Origin: Acidobacteriota bacterium
GTDB taxonomy: Bacteria; Acidobacteriota; Holophagae; Thermotomaculales; Thermotomaculaceae
Direction: 5' to 3'
Assembly (NCBI GenBank): GCA_015487755.1
Contig: WFPG01000144.1
Location: 1-9,540 of the forward strand
DNA: 9,540 nucleotides
Every line of letters begins with the position of its first letter. Position 1 is the first letter of the stretch. Positions 1-6,325 of the stretch are shown here, in pieces. Below the pieces are notes generated by a model. The model ran no database searches. It was not told the DNA's origin and saw nothing but the letters and a program-made list of their open reading frames with translations. The translations under genes were made by a program, and so were the position numbers.

Positions 1-24
1 GCCCTGCGGCTTTTTCTTTTTTTT
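1..24 (+). terminator. Possible 3' half of an upstream terminator (partial)
   Basis: The window opens with GC-rich bases ending in GCGGC at 6-10, followed by a T-rich run (TTTTTC then eight T) at 11-24. This is how the 3' arm and U-tract of an intrinsic terminator look, and it closely resembles the end of the complete terminator just downstream (GCGGC then seven T at 51-62). The matching 5' arm would lie before base 1, so this cannot be confirmed. Alternatively these bases pair with 26-33 (GCGGCTTT with AAAGCCGC), forming a structure that competes with the downstream terminator. Confidence 0.35.
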
Positions 25-25
25 G

Positions 26-62
26 AAAGCCGCGAAACCTTTAAAGGTTCGCGGCTTTTTTT
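26..62 (+). terminator. Strong Rho-independent terminator upstream of aroF
   Basis: Bases 29-40 (GCCGCGAAACCT) pair with 45-55 (AGGTTCGCGGC), with one unpaired A and a TTAA loop. The stem can extend through AAA at 26-28 with TTT at 56-58. A run of seven T at 56-62 follows, so the plus strand has the full hairpin plus U-tract. It could end transcription of a gene left of the window, or be the terminator half of an attenuator for the aromatic operon, because it stops only 30 bases before the aroF start and leaves no room for a whole sigma-70 promoter after it. The minus strand has only a short T-run, so it is unlikely to act well in both directions. Confidence 0.85.
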
Positions 63-81
63 GTTTTACAAACAAATTTTC

Positions 82-87
82 GGGGGG
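82..87 (+). promoter_or_regulatory. Ribosome binding site of aroF (G-run type)
   Basis: Six G in a row lie 5 bases before the ATG at 93. A GGGGG run can pair with the CCUCC anti-Shine-Dalgarno of 16S rRNA through one G-U wobble. The same G-run style recurs before most other genes here, so it seems to be this organism's habit. Between the terminator and this site (63-81) I see no convincing -35/-10 pair. Confidence 0.75.
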
Positions 88-92
88 ATAAA

Positions 93-926
93 ATGAACAA
101 CCTAAAACTTGCGGGAAAGAAAAAGGGAAAAACAATTATTAAAGTGGGAGATGTTGAAATCGGCAAAGACTTTGTCATTATGGCGGGACCCTGCTCTGTT
201 GAAAGTGAAGAGCAGACAATTACAATTGCTCAGGCAGTAAAAAAAGCAGGGGCAAATATTTTAAGGGGCGGTGCTTTTAAACCCAGGACTTCGCCTTACT
301 CCTTTCAGGGGCTCGGCTTAAAGGGACTTAAAATACTGGCAAAGGCAAGGGAATTAACAGGGCTTCCAATTATAACCGAGGTAATAGACCCGAGGGATGT
401 TCAATGGGTTTCAGATTTTGTTGATATTCTCCAGATAGGCGCAAGGAATATGCAGAACTTCTCCCTTTTAAAAGAGGTTGGAAGGGTAAACAAGCCTGTA
501 ATGTTAAAGAGGGGCATGCACTCAACCATTGTTGAATGGCTTTCCTGCGCAGAGTATATCTTAAACGAAGGCAACCCCAATGTAATACTATGCGAAAGGG
601 GAATAAGAAGTTTTGAGACATACACAAGAAACACCCTTGACATTTCAGCGGTTTCGGTAGTTAAAACAATAAGTCACCTGCCTGTTATCGTTGACCCGTC
701 CCACGCAACTGGAAGGCCTGAGTTAATCCCCCCTATGAGCCTTGCATCTGTTGCATGCGGAGCGGACGGCATAATGGTTGAAGTGCACCACAAACCTGAA
801 AAGGCATTAAGCGACGGGGCTCAATCACTTCTTCCTCAAGAGTTTGAAAAACTTGTAAATCAGGTTAGAAACCTTGTAAACTGTATGAAAGAGGTTAACC
901 CTTACTTTATAAAGGAAAGAAAATGA
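93..926 (+). CDS. aroF: 3-deoxy-7-phosphoheptulonate (DAHP) synthase, type I-beta, catalytic domain only
   Basis: Condenses phosphoenolpyruvate and erythrose 4-phosphate to DAHP, the first shikimate-pathway step, in the cytoplasm. The 277-residue protein is a single TIM-barrel domain with the family motifs GPCS (32-35), KPRTSP (63-68), QIGARNMQN (114-122), KRGM (139-142) and DPSHATGR (201-208). The four metal ligands are present as Cys34, His204, Glu230 and Asp241, with the spacing I recall for the Thermotoga maritima enzyme (Cys102, His272, Glu298, Asp309). That offset of 68 shows the N-terminal ferredoxin-like (ACT-type) feedback domain is absent, and no chorismate mutase is fused to either end, so direct Phe/Tyr inhibition through such a domain is not expected. 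The ATG has a good G-run ribosome binding site, and an earlier start would run into the terminator. It is the first gene of the operon and overlaps aroA by ATGA. The catalytic call is secure; the regulatory consequence is inferred. Confidence 0.95.
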   Translation: MNNLKLAGKKKGKTIIKVGDVEIGKDFVIMAGPCSVESEEQTITIAQAVKKAGANILRGGAFKPRTSPYSFQGLGLKGLKILAKARELTGLPIITEVIDPRDVQWVSDFVDILQIGARNMQNFSLLKEVGRVNKPVMLKRGMHSTIVEWLSCAEYILNEGNPNVILCERGIRSFETYTRNTLDISAVSVVKTISHLPVIVDPSHATGRPELIPPMSLASVACGADGIMVEVHHKPEKALSDGAQSLLPQEFEKLVNQVRNLVNCMKEVNPYFIKERK

Positions 927-2176
927 TAAAGGTTTTGCCTTCGCAAATTTCGGGAAATGTAAAAATAAACCCGTCTAAATCAATAACCCAGAGGGCTTAC
1001 GCAATATCTTCCCTCTGTGTTGAAAAAAGCATTATAAAAAACCCTTCAAAAAGCGACGACAGCCTTTCGTCTTTAAATATTGTAAAAGGAATGGGGAGTA
1101 TAGTTTTAGAGTTTGAAAACAGGGTTGAAATTGAGGGAATGCAGAGAGAGGTTGAAACACAATTTAACTGCAACGAGGCAGGGCTTTGCATAAGGATGTT
1201 CACCCCCATTCTTTCCCTTTTTGAAAAAGAAATTACAATCAGCGGAAGGGGAAGTTTATTGAAAAGGCCCGTGGGAATGATGGAACAGCCTTTGAGAAAA
1301 TTAGGTGCAAACATTAGCACAAACAACGGATATCCCCCAATAAAAGTAAGAGGAAAACTTAAAGGCGGGTTTGCGGAGATTGACGGGAGCATTACCTCTC
1401 AATTTCTGACAGGGCTTTTAATAGCCTTAACTCAAGCGGAAAAGAGTTCGGAAATTTTAGTAAACAACCTTAATAGCAGGCCTTACATTGACTTAACCCT
1501 TGACCTGCTTGAAAAAGCAGGAGCAAAAATTGAAAACAAAGATTACAGAGTGTTTAAGATAACCCCGTCAAAACTTAAGCCGTTAAATATTGAAATTGAA
1601 GGGGACTTTTCATCAGCGTGTTTTATGCTTGTTGCGGGGGCAATAGCGGGAAAGGTAAAGGTTAAAAATATAAACCCTGAATCAAAGCAGGCTGACAGGG
1701 TTATACTTGATGTGTTAAAACAGGCAAATTGCAGTTTAAAGATTGGTGAAAACTTTGTTGAAGTTGAAGAATCGGAAATAAAAAACTTTGAAATTGATGT
1801 TACAGACTGCCCCGACATAGTGCCTTCTCTAATACCCCTTGCGGCAAGGGGGAATAAGCTTTCGGTTATTAAAGGGATATCAAGGTTAAGGTATAAAGAG
1901 AGCAACAGGGTTGAAGGGCTTGCAAAAGAGTTTTTAAAAATCGGGGTTAGGATTGAGGCTGACAAAGACACAATAAAGATATTTCCTTCAAAGATTACAG
2001 GCGGGAAGGCAAACTCAAACAATGACCATAGGCTTGCAATGGCACTTGCAATTTGCGGGCTTTTTTCAGAGAGAGGGGTTGAGATAGAAAACCACAAATG
2101 CGTATCAAAGTCCTATCCTGAATTTTTTACACACCTAAAGCAATTAAAGGGAAAAATTATAGAGGGGGAAAAATGA
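923..2176 (+). CDS. aroA: 3-phosphoshikimate 1-carboxyvinyltransferase (EPSP synthase)
   Basis: Transfers the enolpyruvyl group of PEP to shikimate 3-phosphate, step six of the shikimate pathway and the target of glyphosate. The 417 residues are about normal length, covering both inside-out alpha/beta domains. Visible motifs are PSKSITQR (17-24, substrate-binding Lys19 and Arg24), TSQFLTG (158-164), RPYIDLTL (186-193), GDFSSA (227-232), CPDIVP (296-301, catalytic Asp298), LRYKESNR (322-329, catalytic Glu326), NNDHRLAM (366-373, Arg370) and SKSYPEFF (395-402, Lys396). The PEP/glyphosate loop is unusual: it reads [10 protein letters not shown] at 84-93, where E. coli has GNAGTAMRPL. The ATG at 923 overlaps the aroF stop (ATGA) and follows AAGGA at 912-916. 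The frame ends in another ATGA overlap, with pheA. Identity is secure; reduced glyphosate sensitivity is only an inference. Confidence 0.95.
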   Translation: MIKVLPSQISGNVKINPSKSITQRAYAISSLCVEKSIIKNPSKSDDSLSSLNIVKGMGSIVLEFENRVEIEGMQREVETQFNCNEAGLCIRMFTPILSLFEKEITISGRGSLLKRPVGMMEQPLRKLGANISTNNGYPPIKVRGKLKGGFAEIDGSITSQFLTGLLIALTQAEKSSEILVNNLNSRPYIDLTLDLLEKAGAKIENKDYRVFKITPSKLKPLNIEIEGDFSSACFMLVAGAIAGKVKVKNINPESKQADRVILDVLKQANCSLKIGENFVEVEESEIKNFEIDVTDCPDIVPSLIPLAARGNKLSVIKGISRLRYKESNRVEGLAKEFLKIGVRIEADKDTIKIFPSKITGGKANSNNDHRLAMALAICGLFSERGVEIENHKCVSKSYPEFFTHLKQLKGKIIEGEK

Positions 2177-3237
2177 ATCTTGAGAAGGTGAGAAAAGAGA
2201 TTGACACAATTGATTTTGAGATTATCAAACTTCTTAACAGAAGAATGGAATTGGCATTAACCTCAAAAAAGTTTAAGAAAAAGGTGTTTGACCCTGAAAG
2301 GGAAAAACAGGTAATTGAGAATGTTTTAAACTACGCTCATGGGGTGGTGAACAGGGAGTTTACCGAAAAACTATTCTCGGTTATTTTAAAGGAAAGCAAG
2401 GAATTGCAGAGCAGGGATTACAAACTTATAGGCTTCCAGGGTGAGCACGGTGCTTACGGTGAGATTGCTGCGGGAAGTTTCAATGAAAAGGGGATTGCAA
2501 TTCCGCTAAACACCTTTGCCGAGGTTTTCAACGGGGTTGAAAAGGGATACTATGACTTCGGAGTTGTTCCCGTTGAAAACTCTTTAGGCGGCTCAATAAT
2601 TGATGTAAACACATTGCTAACAAAACATGAGGTTTATGTTGTAAAAGAGATACCAGTAAAGGTTCAGCACTCTCTTCTCGTCCTGCCTGATACAAATTAC
2701 AGGGATATAAGGGTTGTTTACTCCCACCCTCAGGCATTGTCTCAATGCAAAAACTTTCTTGAAAGGCACAACTTTGAAGCAAGGCCGTATTACGACACAG
2801 CGGGAGCGGCTAAAATGCTTTTTGAGGAAAAGCCTGACGCAACTGCCGTCATTGCAAACAAGTTATGCGCAAAACTCTATCACCTTGAAATTTTAATGGA
2901 AAATATTGAAGACCATTCGGAAAACATCACAAGGTTTTTCGCGTTATCAAACAAGCCGCAAACAAAAGGGGATAAAACATCAATAATCTTTTCCGTTAAA
3001 CACAAAGCGGGAAGTTTATTCAAAATACTTGAACTCTTTGCGGAAAACGGGATTAACCTTACAAGGATTGAGTCTATGCCTGTTAGCGGAAGGCCAAACA
3101 CCTATATGTTTTTTATAGATTTTGAGGGGAATGTTGAAGATGAGAAGGTTGAAAAAACCCTTAAACTTGTAAACGAAAAGACAGATTTTTACAAGTGGTT
3201 AGGTTGCTATGAAAAGGGGGAAGTGGTATGCGAATAG
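2173..3237 (+). CDS. pheA: Bifunctional chorismate mutase / prephenate dehydratase (P-protein)
   Basis: Converts chorismate to prephenate and then to phenylpyruvate, the committed Phe branch. Three domains are visible. Residues 1-81 are an AroQ chorismate mutase helix bundle with likely active-site residues Arg7, Arg24, Lys35, Asp40, Arg43, Glu44, Ser75 and Gln79, spaced much as in E. coli apart from a shorter loop before Asp40. Residues 83-260 are prephenate dehydratase, with VVPVENSLGGS (131-141), VYSHPQALSQC (182-192) and the catalytic TRF motif (Thr253-Phe255). Residues 268-350 are an ACT domain that binds Phe for feedback; its two hallmark motifs read AGSL (279-282, usually GAL) and ESMP (300-303, usually ESRP). 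Its 354 residues are typical of P-proteins. The ribosome binding site is GAGGGGG at 2162-2168, and the gene overlaps aroA by ATGA and tyrA by 10 bases. The mutase supplies prephenate to both this dehydratase and TyrA. Confidence 0.96.
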   Translation: MNLEKVRKEIDTIDFEIIKLLNRRMELALTSKKFKKKVFDPEREKQVIENVLNYAHGVVNREFTEKLFSVILKESKELQSRDYKLIGFQGEHGAYGEIAAGSFNEKGIAIPLNTFAEVFNGVEKGYYDFGVVPVENSLGGSIIDVNTLLTKHEVYVVKEIPVKVQHSLLVLPDTNYRDIRVVYSHPQALSQCKNFLERHNFEARPYYDTAGAAKMLFEEKPDATAVIANKLCAKLYHLEILMENIEDHSENITRFFALSNKPQTKGDKTSIIFSVKHKAGSLFKILELFAENGINLTRIESMPVSGRPNTYMFFIDFEGNVEDEKVEKTLKLVNEKTDFYKWLGCYEKGEVVCE

Positions 3238-4007
3238 CAATTATAGGAACAGGTAAAATGGGGAAATTTTTTGCGGAAGTTTTAAAGCAACACGAATTGT
3301 TCCTTTACGATGTTAACCCTGAAAAACTAAATGGGATAAACATTGAAAACGCCGTAATTTCAACAAGATTAGACGACATTACCGAATTTAACCCCCACCT
3401 TGTAATAAATGCGGTAAATTTGAAAAACACAATTCCCGTATTCAAGCAACTTGAGGAATTTATCTCGCCTAAAACAATAATAGGGGATATTGCCTCTGTA
3501 AAGGGGGAAATTATTAACTATTACAAACAGGCTAAAAACCCTTTCTTTTCAATTCACCCTATGTTTGGCCCCACATTTGCAGATTTAAACAGGGTAAAGG
3601 GGGAGTGCGTTGTAATTATGGAAGAGTCTGACAAAAAGGCAAAGGTTTTTTTTACAGAGGTTTTTGAAGAGTTAGGGTTAAACATTTATCACTTCTCCCT
3701 TGAAGAGCACGACAGAACAATGGCTTATTCCCTCACCCTTCCCTTTGTAGCAACCTTTATCTTTGCAGGGTGCATTGACATTAAGACAGTGCCGGGAACA
3801 ACATTTAAAAAACACCTTGAGATTGCAAAGGGCTTGTTAGGGGAAGACAACTTTCTTTTAAGCGAAATTCTCTTTAATAAACACTCGGTAAAGGAAATCA
3901 ACAGGGTTCAGTCTCAACTTGAATACCTGAAACACATAATAAACCAGAAAGACAGCGAAACGGCATTTGATTATTTAAACAAACTAAGAAAAAACATTGA
4001 GGGGTAA
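3228..4007 (+). CDS. tyrA: Prephenate (or arogenate) dehydrogenase, stand-alone
   Basis: Oxidatively decarboxylates prephenate to 4-hydroxyphenylpyruvate (or arogenate to Tyr), the committed Tyr step. The N-terminal Rossmann fold shows GTGKMG (7-12), and Asp28 at the end of the second strand suggests NAD rather than NADP. GDIASVK (86-92) and IHPMFGP (109-115, catalytic His110) are family signatures. The C-terminal helical part starts near HDRTMAYS (161-168). The SHLPH signature of many family members reads TLPF here (170-173), so its last His is replaced by Phe173. With 259 residues there is neither a mutase nor an ACT domain, so no Tyr feedback module is visible. The ATG follows AGGGGG (3215-3220) at 7 bases and lies within the end of pheA. 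TAA, then GCA, then the TTG of hisC keep this gene in the same reading frame as its neighbour. Substrate and cofactor choice are inferred. Confidence 0.9.
   Translation: MRIAIIGTGKMGKFFAEVLKQHELFLYDVNPEKLNGINIENAVISTRLDDITEFNPHLVINAVNLKNTIPVFKQLEEFISPKTIIGDIASVKGEIINYYKQAKNPFFSIHPMFGPTFADLNRVKGECVVIMEESDKKAKVFFTEVFEELGLNIYHFSLEEHDRTMAYSLTLPFVATFIFAGCIDIKTVPGTTFKKHLEIAKGLLGEDNFLLSEILFNKHSVKEINRVQSQLEYLKHIINQKDSETAFDYLNKLRKNIEG
3999..4004 (+). promoter_or_regulatory. Ribosome binding site supporting the TTG start of hisC
   Basis: GAGGGG lies 6 bases before TTG at 4011 and overlaps the last codons of tyrA. The TTG is the first possible start after the in-frame TAA at 4005-4007. No in-frame ATG follows nearby; the next candidate, a GTG at residue 14, would remove the conserved N-terminal segment. 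Confidence 0.75.
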
Positions 4008-4010
4008 GCA

Positions 4011-5108
4011 TTGAAGTTTGCAGAGAGGATAAACCAGATACCCGAGTATGTGCCGGGAAAGTCAATTGAGAATATTACAGAAAAATGGGGGCTAAAACCG
4101 GAGCAAATTGTTAAACTTGCATCAAACGAAAACCCTTTAGGCCCCCCGAAAGAGGTTGTTGAGTTTTTAAAATTGCAGGCTGAAAAGGTAAACATTTACC
4201 CTGACAGGATAGGGATAAGCCTTTTGAAAAAACTATCTCAATACTATTCAATCCCCGTTGAAAACATATTTATCGGAAACGGCTCAAGCGAGATTGTTGA
4301 TATGCTTTGCAGAATTATGCTCAATTTCAACGACAACGGCATTACATTTGAAAAAGAGTTTGCACTTTACAAAACCTGTGTAAAGGCAAGCAACGGAAAC
4401 CTTATTGAAATAGCACTTGAAGAAAAATTTAAAAGAGACATTGAAAAACTGGTTGACAGTGTAAATGAAAAAACAAGGATTATCTTTATTGCAAACCCCA
4501 ATAACCCGACAGGTGATTTTATTGAAAAAGAAAAACTTATTGAGGCAATTGAGAAAATACCGCAAGATGTGTTAATTGTAATAGACGAGGCTTACATTGA
4601 GTATTTAAGCGAAGAGCATTCTTTGATTGATTACTTTAAGCAACACAAAAGAAACAACCTTGTAATACTTCGGACATTTTCAAAGATATACGGGCTTGCA
4701 GGCCTGCGTGTAGGCTATTGCTTTGCCAGTGAAAAAGTAATTCAGGCTTTAAGAAAGATTAAACTTCCCGTAAATGTGCCCTACCTTTCCCAGAAGGGCT
4801 GTGAAGTAGCCTTAAAATGCGAAGATTTTAAAGAAAAATCAAAACATCTTGTTTTAAAGGGAAAAAAGAGAATATTCAAAAAACTAAAAGAAAACAATAT
4901 TCAATACCTTGAAGGGAAGGGAAACTTTTACCTTGTAAAAGACAAAAACGCAAGCGGCACGGTTGAAAAACTTGAGTCAAAAGGGGTTATTGTTAGAAGC
5001 CTTGCACCTTACGGAATAAAAGATTATTTCAGGGTAACTGTAGGGACTGAAGAGCAAAACAACAGGTTTTTAGAGGAGTTGATAAAATTAAAAGAAAAAA
5101 TCAAATAG
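4011..5108 (+). CDS. hisC: HisC-family PLP aminotransferase, probably acting on aromatic amino acids
   Basis: A fold-type I, class II aminotransferase of the histidinol-phosphate family, 365 residues (normal length). Motifs in order are LASNENPLGPP (36-46), GNGSSE (89-94), NPNNPTG (162-168), IDEAY (191-195), RTFSKIYGLAGLRVGY with the PLP-binding Lys225 (221-236), and FRVTVGT with the substrate carboxylate-binding Arg341 (340-346). Family members make histidinol phosphate or transaminate aromatic keto acids, and some do both. Sitting after pheA and tyrA with no other his gene in view, it most likely turns phenylpyruvate and 4-hydroxyphenylpyruvate into Phe and Tyr; this is context inference and the motifs do not settle it. 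Translation begins at TTG, supported by GAGGGG 6 bases upstream. It is the last gene of the operon, and its final 8 bases are shared with the convergent PilZ gene. Confidence 0.92.
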   Translation: MKFAERINQIPEYVPGKSIENITEKWGLKPEQIVKLASNENPLGPPKEVVEFLKLQAEKVNIYPDRIGISLLKKLSQYYSIPVENIFIGNGSSEIVDMLCRIMLNFNDNGITFEKEFALYKTCVKASNGNLIEIALEEKFKRDIEKLVDSVNEKTRIIFIANPNNPTGDFIEKEKLIEAIEKIPQDVLIVIDEAYIEYLSEEHSLIDYFKQHKRNNLVILRTFSKIYGLAGLRVGYCFASEKVIQALRKIKLPVNVPYLSQKGCEVALKCEDFKEKSKHLVLKGKKRIFKKLKENNIQYLEGKGNFYLVKDKNASGTVEKLESKGVIVRSLAPYGIKDYFRVTVGTEEQNNRFLEELIKLKEKIK

Positions 5109-5466
5109 GCAATTGTTGAGACTTTTCTTCAATCAATTTTTTAATCTTTGCCCTGTCTTTTTCAGGCAAATCTAAAAACTGGCAGCCTACTATTACCTTG
5201 CCCACATTGTTTTCTTCAAGAACATGCCTGACGGATAGGGAAACAAGGGAATCTATTAAATCTTCATTTTCGCTTTTTAAAGAGGAAAGAAAAATTACAT
5301 CGCCTTTTTTAAAATTAGAGGATTTTTTTATAGGAAGAAAGAAACTTAACCCACCCTCGCTTAATGAAAGAAGCCTTGCTTTAAAACTTGCTTTGCCTTC
5401 AATTTCTACAAAAAAATCTTCATCAAGGGAAAAATAAACCCTTTTATGCTTCCTCTTTTCCTGCAT
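5101..5466 (-). CDS. PilZ-domain protein, possible c-di-GMP sensor with a degenerate motif
   Basis: A single-domain protein of 121 residues. The N-terminus carries RKHKR (5-9), matching the RxxxR part of the c-di-GMP site. A beta-barrel follows, with LSLSEGG at 33-39 where the second motif [D/N]xSxxG should be: Ser36 and Gly39 fit, but the first position is Ser34 instead of Asp/Asn. The typical late strand with a GCQF segment (94-97) precedes a C-terminal helix. No membrane segment or output domain is fused, so if it binds c-di-GMP it probably acts on a partner protein that cannot be named from here. It is the last gene of the minus-strand operon; its ATG directly follows the TAA of the hydrolase gene, with AGGA 8 bases upstream. 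Its 3' end overlaps the end of hisC by 8 bases. PilZ membership is likely; ligand binding is uncertain. Confidence 0.8.
   Translation of the reverse strand: MQEKRKHKRVYFSLDEDFFVEIEGKASFKARLLSLSEGGLSFFLPIKKSSNFKKGDVIFLSSLKSENEDLIDSLVSLSVRHVLEENNVGKVIVGCQFLDLPEKDRAKIKKLIEEKSQQLPI
5111..5142 (+). terminator. Weak candidate terminator of the aromatic operon, inside the PilZ gene
   Basis: AATTGTTGA (5111-5119) can pair with TCAATCAATT (5129-5138), with one bulged T and a 9-base loop, and the 3' arm runs into six T at 5137-5142. It sits just after the hisC stop, where a terminator would be expected. The stem is AT-rich and therefore weak, and it lies in coding sequence on the other strand, so it may be chance. 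On the minus strand the nearest T-run starts about a dozen bases beyond the stem, which makes bidirectional use doubtful. Confidence 0.3.
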
Positions 5467-6099
5467 TTACTCTATCCTTACAAACGGGTTGTTTGCCTTC
5501 TCGAACCCTATTGTGGTTGTTTCCCCGTGTCCCGAAAAAACAACCGTATTGTCCGGCAATGTGTACAGCTTTGTTAAAATAGAGTCCTTCAATGTGTTAA
5601 AATCACCCCCCGGCAAATCGGTTCTTCCTATAGAGAGTTTAAAGAGTGTATCCCCTGTAAAGACAACAGAATACTTTTCAGAATACAAACTAACTCCCCC
5701 GGGTGTATGCCCCGGTGTTTCAAAAATCTTAAATTCCGCATCCCCGATTGACAGGGTATCCCCTTCCTTAAAAAAAAGAGGGTTTTCAGGCGGCTCTTTA
5801 ACCTTTAAAACAGAGGCAAACATATCCCTGGGCGCATGCTCAACATACTTTAAATCATTGAGGTGTATATACCACGGTGCTCCCGTTAAATCAACAATAT
5901 CCCTTAATCCCGCTATGTGATCTATATGGCCGTGGGTTAAAGCAATCCACTTTACTTTATAACCCTGATTTAGCAAATCATTTAACTCCGGATAAACACC
6001 CGGAGCATCAATAAGGGCTATCTCCCTGTTTTCCCTGTCTATTAAAAGGTGATTGTTAACAAAAAATGCGTTTACAATATAGGTTTCAATGTCAATCAT
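5467..6099 (-). CDS. Glyoxalase II-like metallo-beta-lactamase-fold hydrolase
   Basis: A 210-residue single-domain hydrolase with a dinuclear metal site. THGHIDH (55-61) supplies His56, His58, Asp60 and His61; PGHTPGG (129-135) supplies His131; Asp150 lies in FTGDTLF (147-153); and His191 lies in SGHGETTTIG (189-198). GRTDLPGGD (158-166) and the ending NNPFVRIE are typical of the YcbL-like, short glyoxalase II group, which lacks the long C-terminal glutathione-binding region of classical glyoxalase II. The substrate is therefore likely a thioester or similar small molecule but cannot be assigned. No signal peptide is visible, so it is cytoplasmic. The ATG follows an AGGGGG site 7 bases upstream and overlaps the zinc-ribbon gene by 8 bases. 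The fold and metal site are secure; the exact reaction is open. Confidence 0.9.
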   Translation of the reverse strand: MIDIETYIVNAFFVNNHLLIDRENREIALIDAPGVYPELNDLLNQGYKVKWIALTHGHIDHIAGLRDIVDLTGAPWYIHLNDLKYVEHAPRDMFASVLKVKEPPENPLFFKEGDTLSIGDAEFKIFETPGHTPGGVSLYSEKYSVVFTGDTLFKLSIGRTDLPGGDFNTLKDSILTKLYTLPDNTVVFSGHGETTTIGFEKANNPFVRIE

Positions 6100-6325
6100 T
6101 CAAATACCCCCTTAACTCCTTAGGTAATTTTACCATTTTGCGGCAATTGGAACAAAAAACTTTATAAGAAGTAAATTTATAAGGAATTAAAAGGAAAAAT
6201 CCCTTGTGGACAAGTTTAACAACCTCTTGAGCATTAACAATTCCCCCGCAATTGGGGCATGTAAAGGGCGGCAACTGGGTATTGATAACCTTGTCTTCTG
6301 TCTTGTGGAAGAATAAAAAAAACAT
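6092..6325 (-). CDS. Small zinc-ribbon protein of unknown function
   Basis: A 77-residue protein with two CxxC knuckles: CPNC at Cys23/Cys26 and CSNC at Cys58/Cys61, a four-cysteine zinc ribbon. The layout, with a hydrophobic MFFLFF start, the first knuckle, a hydrophobic HKGFFLLIP segment (40-48) and then the second knuckle, resembles a widespread family of small bacterial zinc-ribbon proteins with no known function. The N-terminal hydrophobic stretch is too short for a membrane helix. The ATG directly follows the TAA of the helicase gene and has GGGGG 6 bases upstream. The 3' end overlaps the hydrolase gene by 8 bases (ATGATTGA). Tight coupling on both sides supports it as a real gene. A nucleic-acid or protein-binding role is possible, but nothing in the sequence fixes it. 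Confidence 0.85.
   Translation of the reverse strand: MFFLFFHKTEDKVINTQLPPFTCPNCGGIVNAQEVVKLVHKGFFLLIPYKFTSYKVFCSNCRKMVKLPKELRGYLND

Noticed and set aside
63..92. A sigma-70 promoter between the terminator and aroF
   Set aside because: Only 30 bases are available including the ribosome binding site, and no -35/-10 pair at 16-18 base spacing is recognisable even allowing the -35 to overlap the T-run.
2..96. Two open frames through the leader that run up to the aroF start (stops at 89-91 and 94-96)
   Set aside because: They cross the terminator hairpin and consist largely of Phe/Leu codons forced by T-runs. A gene reading through its own terminator is unlikely, and no start is visible in the window.
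997..1392. Open reading frame of 131 codons on the minus strand inside aroA
   Set aside because: Antisense shadow of aroA with no recognisable motif and no operon context.
1543..2097. Open reading frame of 184 codons on the minus strand inside aroA
   Set aside because: It lies fully antisense to a complete AroA with all catalytic motifs, shows low-complexity Ser/Phe/Ile-rich sequence with no domain, and has no spacing or coupling with a neighbour. It is a by-product of biased codon use.
5148..5172. Inverted repeat TTTGCC(C)TG ... CAGGCAAA inside the PilZ gene
   Set aside because: The stem is short with a bulge and neither strand has a T-run after it, so it is not a convincing terminator. 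It lies in well-formed coding sequence.
5489..5920. Open reading frame of 143 codons on the plus strand opposite the hydrolase gene
   Set aside because: The minus strand encodes a hydrolase with its complete metal site; the plus-strand translation has no motif and no neighbour in phase.
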